Both the position numbers and the translations under genes were made by a program. This document shows, one piece after another, positions 25,019 to 35,027 of a stretch of 64,000 bases of DNA. The DNA is taken from assembly GCF_001078375.1 (NCBI RefSeq), contig NZ_BBXI01000009.1, positions 248,001 to 312,000 on the forward strand, in the 5' to 3' direction. The notes under the pieces are model-generated. The model made no database searches and was not told the origin of the DNA. It worked only from the letters and a program-made list of their open reading frames with translations. Each line of letters begins with the position of its first letter. Position 1 is the stretch's first letter. Source of the DNA: Veillonella tobetsuensis. GTDB taxonomy: Bacteria; Bacillota; Negativicutes; Veillonellales; Veillonellaceae.

Positions 25019-27454
25019 TTGTTCGGCTTTTTACAAAGTCTTATAGGAAATAATAGCGCAAAAGAAGTTAAAAAAATGCGCAAAATTGTAGATCATATTA
25101 ATGAACTAGAACCTAATTATGTAAAATTAAGCGATGCTAATCTTGTCAGTAAAACAGATGAGTTTAAACGTCGTTTACAAAAGGGAGAAACTTTAGACGA
25201 CATTTTACCGGAAGCATTTGCCGTATGTCGTGAAGCTTCAAAGCGCGTACTTGGCATGCGTCATTTTGACGTGCAATTACTAGGTGGTATTTGCCTACAT
25301 AGAGGCAATATCGCAGAAATGCGTACAGGTGAAGGTAAAACTTTGGTGGCTACCTTGGCTGTATACCTTAATGCTTTAACAGGTAAAGGTGTTCACGTTG
25401 TAACAGTTAATGACTATTTGGCTACACGCGATAGTGAACAAATGGGTCGCTTGTATAATTTTCTAGGCCTTTCGACAGGTCTCATCGTTGCAAACCTCGA
25501 TTACAACCAACGTAAACAAGCCTATGGTGCTGATGTAACATATGGTACTAACAATGAATTTGGTTTTGACTATCTTCGCGATAACATGGTTTCCGACGTA
25601 GCTCAAATGGTACAACGTCCATTAAATTATGCTATCGTCGATGAAGTGGACTCCATCTTGATTGATGAAGCGAGAACTCCGTTGATTATTTCTGGTCCTG
25701 GCAATCGTTCTACTGACAATTACTATAAATTAGCTAAGATAGTGCCTCATCTTGTGAAAGATGAAGACTATACTGTCGATGAAAAACAAAAGACCATTGC
25801 ACCTACTGACTCAGGTATTGAAAAAGTAGAGAAAATGCTTGGTGTTGAAAACTTGTATGATGCTGAAAATATTGAGTTGAACCATTTGTTGGGCGCATCC
25901 TTGCGCGCTCATGCTATGATGCATCGCGATACGGATTATGTAGTAAAAGACGGCGAAGTTGTTATTGTTGACGAATTCACGGGTCGTTTGATGTTCGGTC
26001 GTCGTTATTCTGATGGCTTACACCAAGCTATTGAGGCTAAGGAAGGTCTTAAGGTTGAACGTGAAAGCCAAACATTGGCATCTATTACGTTCCAAAACTA
26101 CTTCCGTATGTATGAAAAGTTGTCTGGTATGACTGGTACAGCGAAAACAGAGGAAAAAGAATTTAACGATATTTATGGATTAGACGTTATTCCAATTCCT
26201 CCAAATCGTCCATTGATTCGCGTGGATTTACCAGATCTTATCTTCAAAACTAAGGCGGCTAAATATCGTGCTGTTGTACGCAATGCTGTAGAACGTCACC
26301 AAACGGGCCAACCTATTCTGATTGGTACTACATCCATCACTCAATCTGAAGAACTTTCAGATATGTTATTGCGCGCTGGTGTACCACATAAGGTATTGAA
26401 CGCTAAACATCATGAACAGGAAGCAGAAATCGTAGCAGATGCTGGTCAAATGGGCATGGTTACAATCGCCACAAACATGGCTGGTCGTGGTACAGATATC
26501 ACTCTTGGTGAAGGTGTTCCAGAACTTGGTGGTTTGGCAATTTTGGGTACTGAACGTCATGAAAGCCGTCGTATTGATAACCAATTACGTGGCCGTTCTG
26601 GTCGTCAAGGTGACCCAGGTTCCTCTCAATTCTTCTTATCCTTAGAAGATGATTTAATGCGTATCTTTGGTGCTGATAATATTTCTGGCATTATGGATAA
26701 ATTAGGTATGGAAGAAGATGAACCAATTGAACATTCCTTAATTACAAAATCTATCGAACGAGCTCAAAAGAAAGTTGAGGATCATAACTATAACATTCGT
26801 AAATACATCTTGGAATATGATGATGTTATGAATCAACAACGTGAAGTGTTATATGAACAACGTCGTCGCATTTTAGGAAATGATTCTTTACGAGACACTA
26901 TCATTGAAATGATTGATAAGCTTGTAACAGAAGCTGTCGATGCGTATGCTGATGAAAAATTGTATCCTGAAGAATGGGATTACGAAGGTTTACATAAACA
27001 CTTGAGTCAATACTTCTTAACTTCTGAAATTATGTCTACAGAAGAAATGGAAGAATATACGCGTCAAGAATTGGATGAACGCTTGCATGAAATCGCTCAT
27101 AGCGAATATCAAGATCGTATTGACTTGTTAGGCGATGCGATGTTCAGCCAACTTGAAAAAGCAATTATGCTACGTGTTGTCGATAGTAAATGGATGGAAC
27201 ATTTGGATAATATGGATATGCTTCGTGAAGGGATTGGCCTTCGTGCATATGGACAAAAGAATCCATTGGTGGAATATAAATTTGAAGCCTACGATATGTT
27301 CCAACACATGATTGAATCTATTCAAGATGAAACAATCATGGCATTATACAAAATTCGTGCACAATTGATTCAGGAAATTGAAGAACCAGTTGATCACTTA
27401 GAAGGTGCACAACCCCATCATGAAGATGTGTTGGAGCCACAAAACATAGATTAA
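25019..27454 (+). CDS. secA: preprotein translocase ATPase SecA
   Basis: The 811-residue motor drives proteins through SecYEG. Visible are Walker [16 protein letters not shown], the DEVD box [17 protein letters not shown], the preprotein cross-linking domain, motif region [26 protein letters not shown], and the C-terminal scaffold. The C-terminal zinc motif (CxCxSGxxxxxCH) is absent; the protein ends in an acidic/histidine tail. Start chosen: TTG 25019, giving the usual MFGFLQSL opening and eight bases from GAGGAG; the GTG at 25010 overlaps that site. It lies between raiA and prfB as in Bacillus. Confidence 0.96.
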   Translation: MFGFLQSLIGNNSAKEVKKMRKIVDHINELEPNYVKLSDANLVSKTDEFKRRLQKGETLDDILPEAFAVCREASKRVLGMRHFDVQLLGGICLHRGNIAEMRTGEGKTLVATLAVYLNALTGKGVHVVTVNDYLATRDSEQMGRLYNFLGLSTGLIVANLDYNQRKQAYGADVTYGTNNEFGFDYLRDNMVSDVAQMVQRPLNYAIVDEVDSILIDEARTPLIISGPGNRSTDNYYKLAKIVPHLVKDEDYTVDEKQKTIAPTDSGIEKVEKMLGVENLYDAENIELNHLLGASLRAHAMMHRDTDYVVKDGEVVIVDEFTGRLMFGRRYSDGLHQAIEAKEGLKVERESQTLASITFQNYFRMYEKLSGMTGTAKTEEKEFNDIYGLDVIPIPPNRPLIRVDLPDLIFKTKAAKYRAVVRNAVERHQTGQPILIGTTSITQSEELSDMLLRAGVPHKVLNAKHHEQEAEIVADAGQMGMVTIATNMAGRGTDITLGEGVPELGGLAILGTERHESRRIDNQLRGRSGRQGDPGSSQFFLSLEDDLMRIFGADNISGIMDKLGMEEDEPIEHSLITKSIERAQKKVEDHNYNIRKYILEYDDVMNQQREVLYEQRRRILGNDSLRDTIIEMIDKLVTEAVDAYADEKLYPEEWDYEGLHKHLSQYFLTSEIMSTEEMEEYTRQELDERLHEIAHSEYQDRIDLLGDAMFSQLEKAIMLRVVDSKWMEHLDNMDMLREGIGLRAYGQKNPLVEYKFEAYDMFQHMIESIQDETIMALYKIRAQLIQEIEEPVDHLEGAQPHHEDVLEPQNID

Positions 27455-27463
27455 CATTTGTGA

Positions 27464-27513
27464 AATGGCACGTTGCTCAATGGGACTTTTACCTTCTGGG
27501 CAACGGCCATTTT
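27464..27513 (+). terminator. terminator of secA
   Basis: AATGGC plus CGTTGCTC (27464-27478) pair with GGGCAACG plus GCCATT (27498-27511), with one bulged base and a long loop, then a T run. Confidence 0.75.
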
Positions 27514-27580
27514 TCATTTCAGTAATATAGTAAATTAGTACTATGGTAATGTAGTAGAGACACAAAGGTGGTGACATAAA

Positions 27581-28688
27581 TTGTTAGATGATTTAAAACC
27601 AATAATTTCTGGTTTAGAAGAGCGAATTTATGGAATGAGGGATTCACTTTAACATCGCTCAGAAGGAAGATCGAATTTTTACACTTGATGTTCAAATGAG
27701 TGATCCTACATTTTGGGATGATCCTGATAAGGCTCGTGAAGTTTCTCAAGAGGCAACGCAATTAAAAAATTCCGTTGAAGGATATAAGCAATTAGTATCA
27801 GATATAGAGGATGCTAGCGTCATGTTAGATATGGCGATTGAAGAAGAAGATCTCTCTATGGAAAGTGAAATCAAGCAATTCGTCAATGATATTCAAGAAG
27901 CAGTAGAAAAACAAGAGGTGTTGCTTTTACTCGGCGGTGAATACGATACAAATAATGCGATTCTTACCTTCCATGCTGGCGCTGGTGGTACAGAAGCACA
28001 AGATTGGTGTTCTATGTTGATTCGTATGTATTTACGTTGGGCAGAGAAAGCAGGCTTTTCTGTAGAACTTATGGATGAACAACCTGGTGACGAAGCGGGT
28101 ATTAAGAGTGCTACATTCCTTGTTAAAGGGGAATATGCATTTGGTTATATGAAGTCTGAAAAAGGTGTACATCGCTTAGTGCGTATTTCACCATTTGATG
28201 CTGCTGCACGTCGTCATACATCCTTTGCAGCTGTCGATGTTATGCCGGAAATTGATGATACTGTGGAAATTAACATCGACATGAAAGATGTTCAAGTTGA
28301 TACGTATCGCGCTAGTGGTGCCGGTGGTCAGCATATTAATAAAACAGATTCAGCAGTTCGTATGACTCATAAACCGACAGGCATTGTTGTGCAGTGTCAA
28401 TCACAGCGTTCTCAAATGCAAAATAGAGAACAAGCACTTCGTTTATTGCGTGCAAAATTATTTGAGTTAGAGTTAGAAAAGCAAGCTGAGTTAAAGGAAC
28501 AGATTGGTGGTACGTACCAAGCTATTGAATGGGGCAGTCAAATTAGATCTTATGTATTCCATCCATATAATATGGTTAAAGATCATCGTACATCGGTGGA
28601 AACAGGTAATGTTCAAACCGTTATGGATGGTAATTTAGACCAATTTATTGAAGGCTATTTAAAGAAAGAAGCTAATTTAACTGTATAG
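27581..28688 (+). CDS. prfB: peptide chain release factor 2, with programmed +1 frameshift
   Basis: RF2 terminates translation at UGA and UAA. The gene is read as 27581-27649 joined to 27651-28688, about 368 residues. The first part starts at TTG 27581 (AAGGTGGTGA upstream) and runs 23 codons to CTT-TAA-C. A shift of one base after CTT continues into the main frame, which carries the SPF anticodon-mimic tripeptide (VRISPFDAAARR) and the GGQ motif (SGAGGQHINKTDS). The Shine-Dalgarno-like GAGGG lies just before the site, in the register of E. coli prfB. Odd: the in-frame stop is TAA, not the usual TGA. It is not a broken gene, since the domain structure is whole. Confidence 0.92.
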
Positions 28689-28696
28689 GTGCAATT

Positions 28697-29389
28697 ATGA
28701 AGAAATTTTTACTATTCATAGTCTTTCTTATTGTTGTTTGTGCTGTAGGGGCTCAATTTGTAGTACCTAAATATATGGAATCTATCGTTGAAAGTGAAAT
28801 CAATAAATCACTACAACCATCGAGTCAAACCGTTGTTATTGAATCTACACCTGCTTTTAAATTAGTGTATGGTCAGGCTGATCGCGTTGCGGGAACTTTG
28901 GAAAATGTTCAATTAGGAAAATTAAACTTTTCTAGCTTTCGTTATGAAGCTAATAATCTAGTTATCAATCCAGTATCTCTCATTGCATCTCATGAGGTTG
29001 ACGTATTAAGCCTTGGACCGTCCTATATAGAAGGTGTAGTATTAGAAAATGATTTAAAAACATTTCTCATTCAAAATACGGAAGGGTTGCAAGATGCAAA
29101 TGTAAGTATTGATAATGAGCGTATTTCTTTAACTGGAACCGTTAATATTATGGGTTCTTTGAAGGGGCAAGCCAGTTTGCAAGGTTCATTACAATTAAAA
29201 GATAATGTTTTATCCTTTGCACCAAGTCGCTTTACAGTAAGTGGTTTGACTATTGGTGGTATTACATCTCAACAATTACAACCTATTTCTATTTATGATT
29301 TCAATAATTTCCCAATACCAGTGAAAGCTGAATCAGTTACAGTTGAAAAAGGTGAAATTCATATTAAGATTAAACCTGTACTCAATTAG
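28697..29389 (+). CDS. DUF2993 (LmeA-like) membrane-anchored protein
   Basis: A 230-residue protein with an N-terminal signal anchor (about residues 3-20) and a largely beta extracytoplasmic domain rich in hydrophobic/polar alternation. The pattern of TLENVQLGKLNFSSFRYEANNL and ISLTGTVNI fits DUF2993, whose mycobacterial member LmeA binds phospholipids and supports mannan elongation. A lipid-binding role at the envelope is inferred only by family. It lies eight bases after prfB and 12 bases before the DUF5693 gene. Confidence 0.7.
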   Translation: MKKFLLFIVFLIVVCAVGAQFVVPKYMESIVESEINKSLQPSSQTVVIESTPAFKLVYGQADRVAGTLENVQLGKLNFSSFRYEANNLVINPVSLIASHEVDVLSLGPSYIEGVVLENDLKTFLIQNTEGLQDANVSIDNERISLTGTVNIMGSLKGQASLQGSLQLKDNVLSFAPSRFTVSGLTIGGITSQQLQPISIYDFNNFPIPVKAESVTVEKGEIHIKIKPVLN

Positions 29390-29401
29390 AAAGGAATTAT
29401 C

Positions 29402-31438
29402 GTGCATACTGCTAAGAAAACTAAGCACTCATTGGTTCTCATTCTATGTATTATAGTTGGCCTTATCTCTGCACTCTATTTAGTAGTGGAGCGCAATACG
29501 ATTGAAAAGGCGCAGAACCATATTGAAAATATTATAGATTATGATGCTGTTCTTCGTGCTAATGCCTTTGAAAAGCGTAGTCAAAAAGAAGCTTTTGATG
29601 CACTAAAAGAGGCAGGTGTAACTGCTTTTGCTATTTATGATAGAACCTTGGAGAAAGCAAATGATGCTGGTGAAATTAAACTACTTTCATCACAAGATAT
29701 GTCAAATGTCCGCATCAATGGCAGTTCTATTAAACCAGGCGCTACTTATGTTGCCCTTATTACTGGTAAAGAAGGGTATTATAAGGAAATTCGAGAGGAT
29801 TTATATCATCGTATTAGTAAAGAGAAGGTAAAAGAGCTTAATACTAGTATTGGACCTGTATTAGAATTACAAGGTGCTACCGCTGATAGTTATGCGAAAA
29901 TGAATTTAGGCGTTTCTAGAATTCAAGCTATGGAAGTTGCCAATCGTGGCTTTAATGTCATCATTCGTCCTACAAATTATAGGAATGTAACACCAGAAGA
30001 TATTAAATATGTGTTTAATCGATTAGAAGGGGTCCCTCATGTAACGGGCATTATTTTTGCTGGTAAAGAGGCACTAGGTGCTCCTAATCATATCGATGAA
30101 ACCTTAGAGGCTATGAATACGCTTCACATTCCATTGGTAGGTATAGAAGCTGTTAATCAATTGCAATACGAACCTCAACTTGGTTTCTTAGAAATGGCGG
30201 AAAAGAAAAATTATAGCGTAGGTCGTGTTTATACTATCGCTAAAGAGGAATTAAAGAAAATTACTCCTGAAGAAGCAGCACAACGTTTCTATATTAGTGA
30301 TATTGAACGTAATATTCGCTATAATTTATTCCCAATTTATGAAGTTGGTCAAAATAATGAGACTGTATTACAAACAACTATCAATTATATCCAAAGTGCT
30401 AATGATAAATTGAGCGCTAAAGGTTATAAATTTGGGGCTGCTGATATTTATCCAGCATATACACAAAACCCTTTATTAGTTGTTCTAACTATGATCGGTA
30501 GTATTGCATTATTTGTGTATGTAGGACAAATGTTTATTTCTATGTCACAGCATAAGCAATTAGTTTTGTTCTTCGCACTATCCTTGCTTTCTATTGTTGC
30601 ATTTATCGTAACTAGTGGTACTCTACTAGTACAAATTTGGGCTTTATCTGCTGCTGTTATGGCACCGGTAGGTGCTATGGTTATGCTCATGGAGGAATGG
30701 CGTAGATCAGGTGGCACACGTCCTGTTGGCCCATGGAAATCTACTATATTCGCAGTATTTTATCTAATTGTAGCAGCATTGTTTGCAGCTATTGGTGGCA
30801 TGTATATTTCAGCATTATTGGGAAATACAAAATTCTTTATGGAGTTTGCTATTTTTAGAGGTGTTAAGCTTACCTTTGTGTTGCCAATTATCCTTGTTAT
30901 GATTGCATATCTACAACGTTTTCCATTATGGAAAGGCCGCATGATAAATACTAGAGCAGAGGCTAAGAAATTTATTCGTGAATTTTTAACAATGGATGTG
31001 AAAATCTATGTATTCTTTGTTGCGGCAGCTTTAGGTGCAGTAGGCTGGGTATTTGTAGGCCGTAGTGGACATACTGCTGGTGTTCCAGTACCAACTTTTG
31101 AACTTGTATTGCGCAGATTTTTAGAAAATACATTATATGCTAGACCACGGGAAAAAGAGTTTATCATTGGGCATCCATTATTGATGTTAGCTACATTCGC
31201 TTTCTTACGTAAATGGCCTATGGTAATACATTTTGTATTGACCTTAGCAGGAGTTATTGGTATTGCATCTATGGTAGAAACATTCTGTCATATTAGAACA
31301 CCTGTATTCATGTCCATCATGCGTGGTTACGATGGTTTATTACTCGGTTGTGCGCTTGGGGTTGCACTTATTCTCGCAGTTCGTTTAGTAATCTATATCT
31401 CACAATGGGCAATGCGTCGGGAGGACTGTCATGAGTAA
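29402..31438 (+). CDS. DUF5693 family multi-pass membrane protein
   Basis: A 678-residue protein with an N-terminal membrane segment (about 10-30), a large soluble domain of about 320 residues presumably outside the membrane, then about eight membrane segments from residue 360 to the end. This layout and its location before csaB match DUF5693, which has no known function. The soluble part carries a repeated alpha/beta pattern (VTGIIFAGKEALGAP, HIPLVGIEAVNQL). Start is a GTG with AAAGGA upstream. It overlaps csaB by eight bases, so the two are likely coupled and may act together in cell-wall polymer modification. Confidence 0.75.
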   Translation: MHTAKKTKHSLVLILCIIVGLISALYLVVERNTIEKAQNHIENIIDYDAVLRANAFEKRSQKEAFDALKEAGVTAFAIYDRTLEKANDAGEIKLLSSQDMSNVRINGSSIKPGATYVALITGKEGYYKEIREDLYHRISKEKVKELNTSIGPVLELQGATADSYAKMNLGVSRIQAMEVANRGFNVIIRPTNYRNVTPEDIKYVFNRLEGVPHVTGIIFAGKEALGAPNHIDETLEAMNTLHIPLVGIEAVNQLQYEPQLGFLEMAEKKNYSVGRVYTIAKEELKKITPEEAAQRFYISDIERNIRYNLFPIYEVGQNNETVLQTTINYIQSANDKLSAKGYKFGAADIYPAYTQNPLLVVLTMIGSIALFVYVGQMFISMSQHKQLVLFFALSLLSIVAFIVTSGTLLVQIWALSAAVMAPVGAMVMLMEEWRRSGGTRPVGPWKSTIFAVFYLIVAALFAAIGGMYISALLGNTKFFMEFAIFRGVKLTFVLPIILVMIAYLQRFPLWKGRMINTRAEAKKFIREFLTMDVKIYVFFVAAALGAVGWVFVGRSGHTAGVPVPTFELVLRRFLENTLYARPREKEFIIGHPLLMLATFAFLRKWPMVIHFVLTLAGVIGIASMVETFCHIRTPVFMSIMRGYDGLLLGCALGVALILAVRLVIYISQWAMRREDCHE

Positions 31439-32525
31439 TATTGTTATTTCCGGTTACTATGGCTTTGGTAATGCTGGTGATGAAGCGATGCTTTGTGCCA
31501 TTATCGATGCCATTCGTGATGTAGAAGGTGATGCACATATTACGGTTATATCAGGTAATCCTCAAGAAACTAGTAGAAAGCATAATATTAAGGCAGTTGG
31601 AACATTTGCTGCCTTTGGTATATTTAATGCCATAAGTAATGCAGATCTTGTTATTAGTGGTGGTGGCAGTTTATTACAAGATGCTACCAGCATACGGAAT
31701 ACATATTACTATTTAAGCATTATGGGGCTTGCAAAATTACTGGGAAAACCAGTTATGCTGTATTCTCAAGGCATTGGTCCTTTGTATCGAAATTCTACAA
31801 AACGTGCAGTTCGATTCATGTTACAATATGTGGATGGTATTACCGTCCGTGATACCATCTCTAAAGATGAGTTATTTGCTTTAGGCATTAAAAATGTTGA
31901 GGTGACAGCGGATGCTGTATTAGCAATGCATAAAGCTGATTTATCAATAGGTGCGAATATTTTAACTAAATATAACTGTGCTTCTTCTGAAAGTGGGCTA
32001 AAACGAATTGGTATTGCAGTTCGCCGCTGGAAGGACGATACGGCTTATAGACAAAGTTTAGCCGATGTATTGAGTCGTCTCAGCATAGATCAAAATGCGG
32101 AAATCATCTTTGTTCCTATGTCACATCCAGATGATACAAAGGAAGCAAAAGCTATTGCATCGTTAATGACGGTTAAACCGATTGTGTTAGAAGGACCTTT
32201 TACAACGGAGGAGCAGCTTTCATTATCAGGTAATGTGGATTTGATGATTGGCATTCGACTACATGCACTAGTATTTAGTTCATTAATGGGAAAACCTGTT
32301 ATTGGTATTTCTTATGATCCTAAAATTACAAGTTTTTTACATATGATTGAACAGGAACCAATAGGGACCATGACGGAGCTACATCCAGAGGTACTGTATG
32401 ACCGCTGTATAGAGTTATTAAATTCTACTGAATCATATCAACATTCCTTTGATCGTATCCAAACATTGCGCAAGGTATCAAAACGCAATGCTGAATTTGC
32501 TATTTCCCTTTTAGAAGAGTGTTAA
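31431..32525 (+). CDS. csaB: polysaccharide pyruvyl transferase CsaB
   Basis: A 364-residue enzyme of the pyruvyltransferase family: ISGYYGFGNAGDEAMLCAII at the start, ISGGGSLLQDATS, LYSQGIGPL, and the C-terminal IGIRLHALVFSSLMGKPVIGISYDPK. CsaB adds ketal-linked pyruvate to a cell-wall polymer, the ligand of SLH domains in Gram-positive bacteria. In Negativicutes SLH-bearing outer-membrane proteins attach to the cell wall, so a role in envelope tethering is a reasonable inference, though the acceptor polymer here is not known. It overlaps the DUF5693 gene. Confidence 0.9.
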   Translation: MSNIVISGYYGFGNAGDEAMLCAIIDAIRDVEGDAHITVISGNPQETSRKHNIKAVGTFAAFGIFNAISNADLVISGGGSLLQDATSIRNTYYYLSIMGLAKLLGKPVMLYSQGIGPLYRNSTKRAVRFMLQYVDGITVRDTISKDELFALGIKNVEVTADAVLAMHKADLSIGANILTKYNCASSESGLKRIGIAVRRWKDDTAYRQSLADVLSRLSIDQNAEIIFVPMSHPDDTKEAKAIASLMTVKPIVLEGPFTTEEQLSLSGNVDLMIGIRLHALVFSSLMGKPVIGISYDPKITSFLHMIEQEPIGTMTELHPEVLYDRCIELLNSTESYQHSFDRIQTLRKVSKRNAEFAISLLEEC

Positions 32526-32560
32526 CTATAAATTGGATATATCCAGAAAGTGAGGTCTTT

Positions 32561-33397
32561 ATGACTACATTGAGTCAAGATCAAAAACAATTAGTACAAG
32601 AGAAGGCTAAAGCAATTCGCGTTAGCATCGTACAATCCGTAACAGCAGCTAAATCAGGTCATCCTGGTGGTTCTTTATCTATTGCTGATGTTATGTCTCT
32701 TTTATATTTTGTTGAAATGAACGTAGACCCAGCTAATCCTAATAAGCAAGATCGAGATCGCTTTGTTCTTTCTAAAGGCCATGCTGCGCCAGCACTCTAT
32801 GCTACATTAGCAGAAAAAGGATATTTCCCTAAATCCGAATTATTGAATTTGCGTAAAATCAATCATTTCTTACAAGGTCATCCGGATATGAAACATACAC
32901 CTGGTGTCGATATGTCTACTGGTTCTTTGGGCCAAGGCATCTCCGCTGCTTGTGGTATGGCTTTAGCAGGTAAAGTAGATAATGCTGATTATCGTGTATA
33001 TTCTATCCTCGGTGATGGAGAACTTGAAGAGGGCCAAGTATGGGAAGCTGCTATGTTTGCCGGTCACTATAAATTAAATAATTTGACAGCTTTTGTAGAC
33101 TATAATGGCCTACAAATTGATGGTGATATTGAAAAAGTTATGTCCCCATTGCCAATTCCAGATAAATTTAAAGCTTTCAAATGGAATGTAATTGAAGTAA
33201 ATGGTCACGATATTGATGAATTACATCAAGCAATTCAAGAGGCGAAAGCTTTCACAGAAGGTCCGACATGTATTGTAATGCACACGGTTAAAGGTAAAGG
33301 CGTAGCAGAAATGGAAGGTCAAGCTGGTTGGCATGGTAAAGCTCCGAGTGAAGAACAAGGTGTGGCATTCGTAAACGAAATCATGGGGGTACAATAA
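32561..33397 (+). CDS. transketolase, N-terminal (thiamine-PP) subunit
   Basis: The 278-residue protein is the N-terminal half of transketolase: SGHPGGSLSIADV, SKGHAAPALYATLAEKGYF, and the thiamine diphosphate motif GDGELEEGQVWEAAMFAGHYK through DYNGLQIDG. With the next gene it forms a split enzyme of the non-oxidative pentose phosphate pathway. Start chosen at ATG 32561 with GAGG upstream; an in-frame ATG at 32519 would add 14 residues unlike the family and overlap csaB. The next subunit overlaps by one base. Confidence 0.94.
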   Translation: MTTLSQDQKQLVQEKAKAIRVSIVQSVTAAKSGHPGGSLSIADVMSLLYFVEMNVDPANPNKQDRDRFVLSKGHAAPALYATLAEKGYFPKSELLNLRKINHFLQGHPDMKHTPGVDMSTGSLGQGISAACGMALAGKVDNADYRVYSILGDGELEEGQVWEAAMFAGHYKLNNLTAFVDYNGLQIDGDIEKVMSPLPIPDKFKAFKWNVIEVNGHDIDELHQAIQEAKAFTEGPTCIVMHTVKGKGVAEMEGQAGWHGKAPSEEQGVAFVNEIMGVQ

Positions 33398-34329
33398 TGG
33401 GTAAAGCAACACGTGAAGCGTATGGTAATGCGCTAGCAAAAATTGGTAAAGAAAATTCTAATATTATTGTTCTTGATGCTGATTTATCAAAATCTACTAA
33501 GACGGATACATTTAAGAAAGAGTGTCCAGAACGTTTCTTTAATGTAGGTATTGCTGAACAAAATCTAATCTCTGTAGGTGCCGGTTTAGCTGCAGCAGGT
33601 AAGATTCCATTTGTATCTTCATTTGCTATGTTTGCAACTGGTCGTGCATTTGAACAAATCCGTAATGCTGTATGCTATCCAAAGCTTAATGTGAAGGTTT
33701 GTGCTACTCATGCAGGAATCACTGTAGGTGAAGATGGTGCAACTCATCAAAGTTTAGAAGATATTGCATGTATGCGTGTTTTACCAAACATGACTGTTAT
33801 CGTACCAGCCGATGAAAAAGAAACAGAATCTGTCATTCAATGGGCAGCTGATTATAATGGTCCAGTTTATGTACGTCTCGGTCGTGCTGGTGTTGATGAT
33901 GTAACTGCAGATGACTACACATTTGTACCAGGTAAATCTAATCAATTAAAAGATGGTTCCGATGTTACTATCATTGCTTGTGGCGCCTTAGTAGGCCCTG
34001 CAGTTGAGGCAGCTAAACAACTAGAAGGTGAACAAATTTCTGCTCGCGTTATTAATATGGCATCTATTAAGCCTATCGATAGTGAAGCTATTATTAAAGC
34101 TGCAAAAGAAACGGGTGCTATTGTAACAGCAGAAGAACATAATGTTTTAGGTGGTTTAGGCTCTGCTGTATCTGAAGTTGTTGTTGCTAATAAGCCAGTA
34201 CCGATGGAATTCGTTGGTGTCCAAGATACATTTGGGGAGAGTGGTACACCAAAAGAATTGATGGAAAAATATGGTTTAACAGCTAATGATATTGTAATGG
34301 CAGCTAAAAAAGTGGTGACACGTAAATAA
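33397..34329 (+). CDS. transketolase, C-terminal subunit
   Basis: A 310-residue protein holding the pyrimidine-binding and C-terminal transketolase domains: VLDADLSKSTKTDTF, FFNVGIAEQNLISVGAG (with the catalytic glutamate), FASTGRAF-like FATGRAFEQIR, and THAGITVGEDGATHQ. Split transketolases are common in archaea and in many Firmicutes. The start codon overlaps the stop of the N-terminal subunit (TAATG), fitting equimolar synthesis. Confidence 0.94.
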   Translation: MGKATREAYGNALAKIGKENSNIIVLDADLSKSTKTDTFKKECPERFFNVGIAEQNLISVGAGLAAAGKIPFVSSFAMFATGRAFEQIRNAVCYPKLNVKVCATHAGITVGEDGATHQSLEDIACMRVLPNMTVIVPADEKETESVIQWAADYNGPVYVRLGRAGVDDVTADDYTFVPGKSNQLKDGSDVTIIACGALVGPAVEAAKQLEGEQISARVINMASIKPIDSEAIIKAAKETGAIVTAEEHNVLGGLGSAVSEVVVANKPVPMEFVGVQDTFGESGTPKELMEKYGLTANDIVMAAKKVVTRK

Positions 34330-34340
34330 AAGGGGAACCG

Positions 34341-35027
34341 ATGATAGAATTTAAGAATGTTAGTAAAGTGTATGACAATGGATCTACCGCACTTGATAAT
34401 GTGTGTCTCACCATTAATGATGGTGAATTTGTATTGATTTGTGGTCATAGTGGGGCTGGTAAATCTACATTATTTAAACTATTGACTCATGAGGTTATGC
34501 CTGATTCTGGTACCGTTATAGTTGATGAGTTCGATGTTACGAATATGAAACGTAGTAAGATACCAAAGTTACGTCGGAAATTAGGCGTAGTATTCCAAGA
34601 TTTTCGCCTATTACCTAATAAGAGCGTAGCTGAAAATATCGCATTTGCTTTAGAGGTTATCGAGGAGAAACCACAGGTAATTAAAGAAAAAGTGGCGCAT
34701 GTACTTGAGCTTGTTGGTTTGTCTGATAAGGCAAATGATTTGCCAGAGGATTTGTCTGGTGGTGAACAGCAACGTGTCGCTGTGGCTCGAGCTATCGTCA
34801 ATCGTCCAACAGTACTCATTGCTGACGAACCAACAGGAAACTTGGATCCTAATACAAGTAAAGATATTGTTGATTTGTTTAAGCACATTAATAATTTTGG
34901 CACTACCGTTATTATGGTTACACATAATATGGATATTGTTACCTATTTAAATAAGCGAGTTATCGAATTAAAAGATGGTCGTGTTCTTAGTGATAATATG
35001 AGGGGTGCAGAGTTTAATGAAGCCTAG
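34341..35027 (+). CDS. ftsE: cell division ATP-binding protein FtsE
   Basis: A 228-residue ABC ATPase with Walker A GHSGAGKSTLFK, signature LSGGEQQRVAVARA, and Walker B VLIADEPTGNLDP; FQDFRLLPNKSVAENIAF is characteristic of FtsE. With FtsX it transmits ATP hydrolysis across the membrane to activate peptidoglycan hydrolases at division. The end overlaps ftsX, and a murein hydrolase gene of the EnvC/M23 type follows, consistent with that job. Confidence 0.95.
   Translation: MIEFKNVSKVYDNGSTALDNVCLTINDGEFVLICGHSGAGKSTLFKLLTHEVMPDSGTVIVDEFDVTNMKRSKIPKLRRKLGVVFQDFRLLPNKSVAENIAFALEVIEEKPQVIKEKVAHVLELVGLSDKANDLPEDLSGGEQQRVAVARAIVNRPTVLIADEPTGNLDPNTSKDIVDLFKHINNFGTTVIMVTHNMDIVTYLNKRVIELKDGRVLSDNMRGAEFNEA

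Noticed and set aside
27581-27700. prfB as a frameshifted pseudogene
   Set aside because: The break is exactly at the place and register of the programmed frameshift in RF2 genes, and the rest of the protein with SPF and GGQ motifs is intact.
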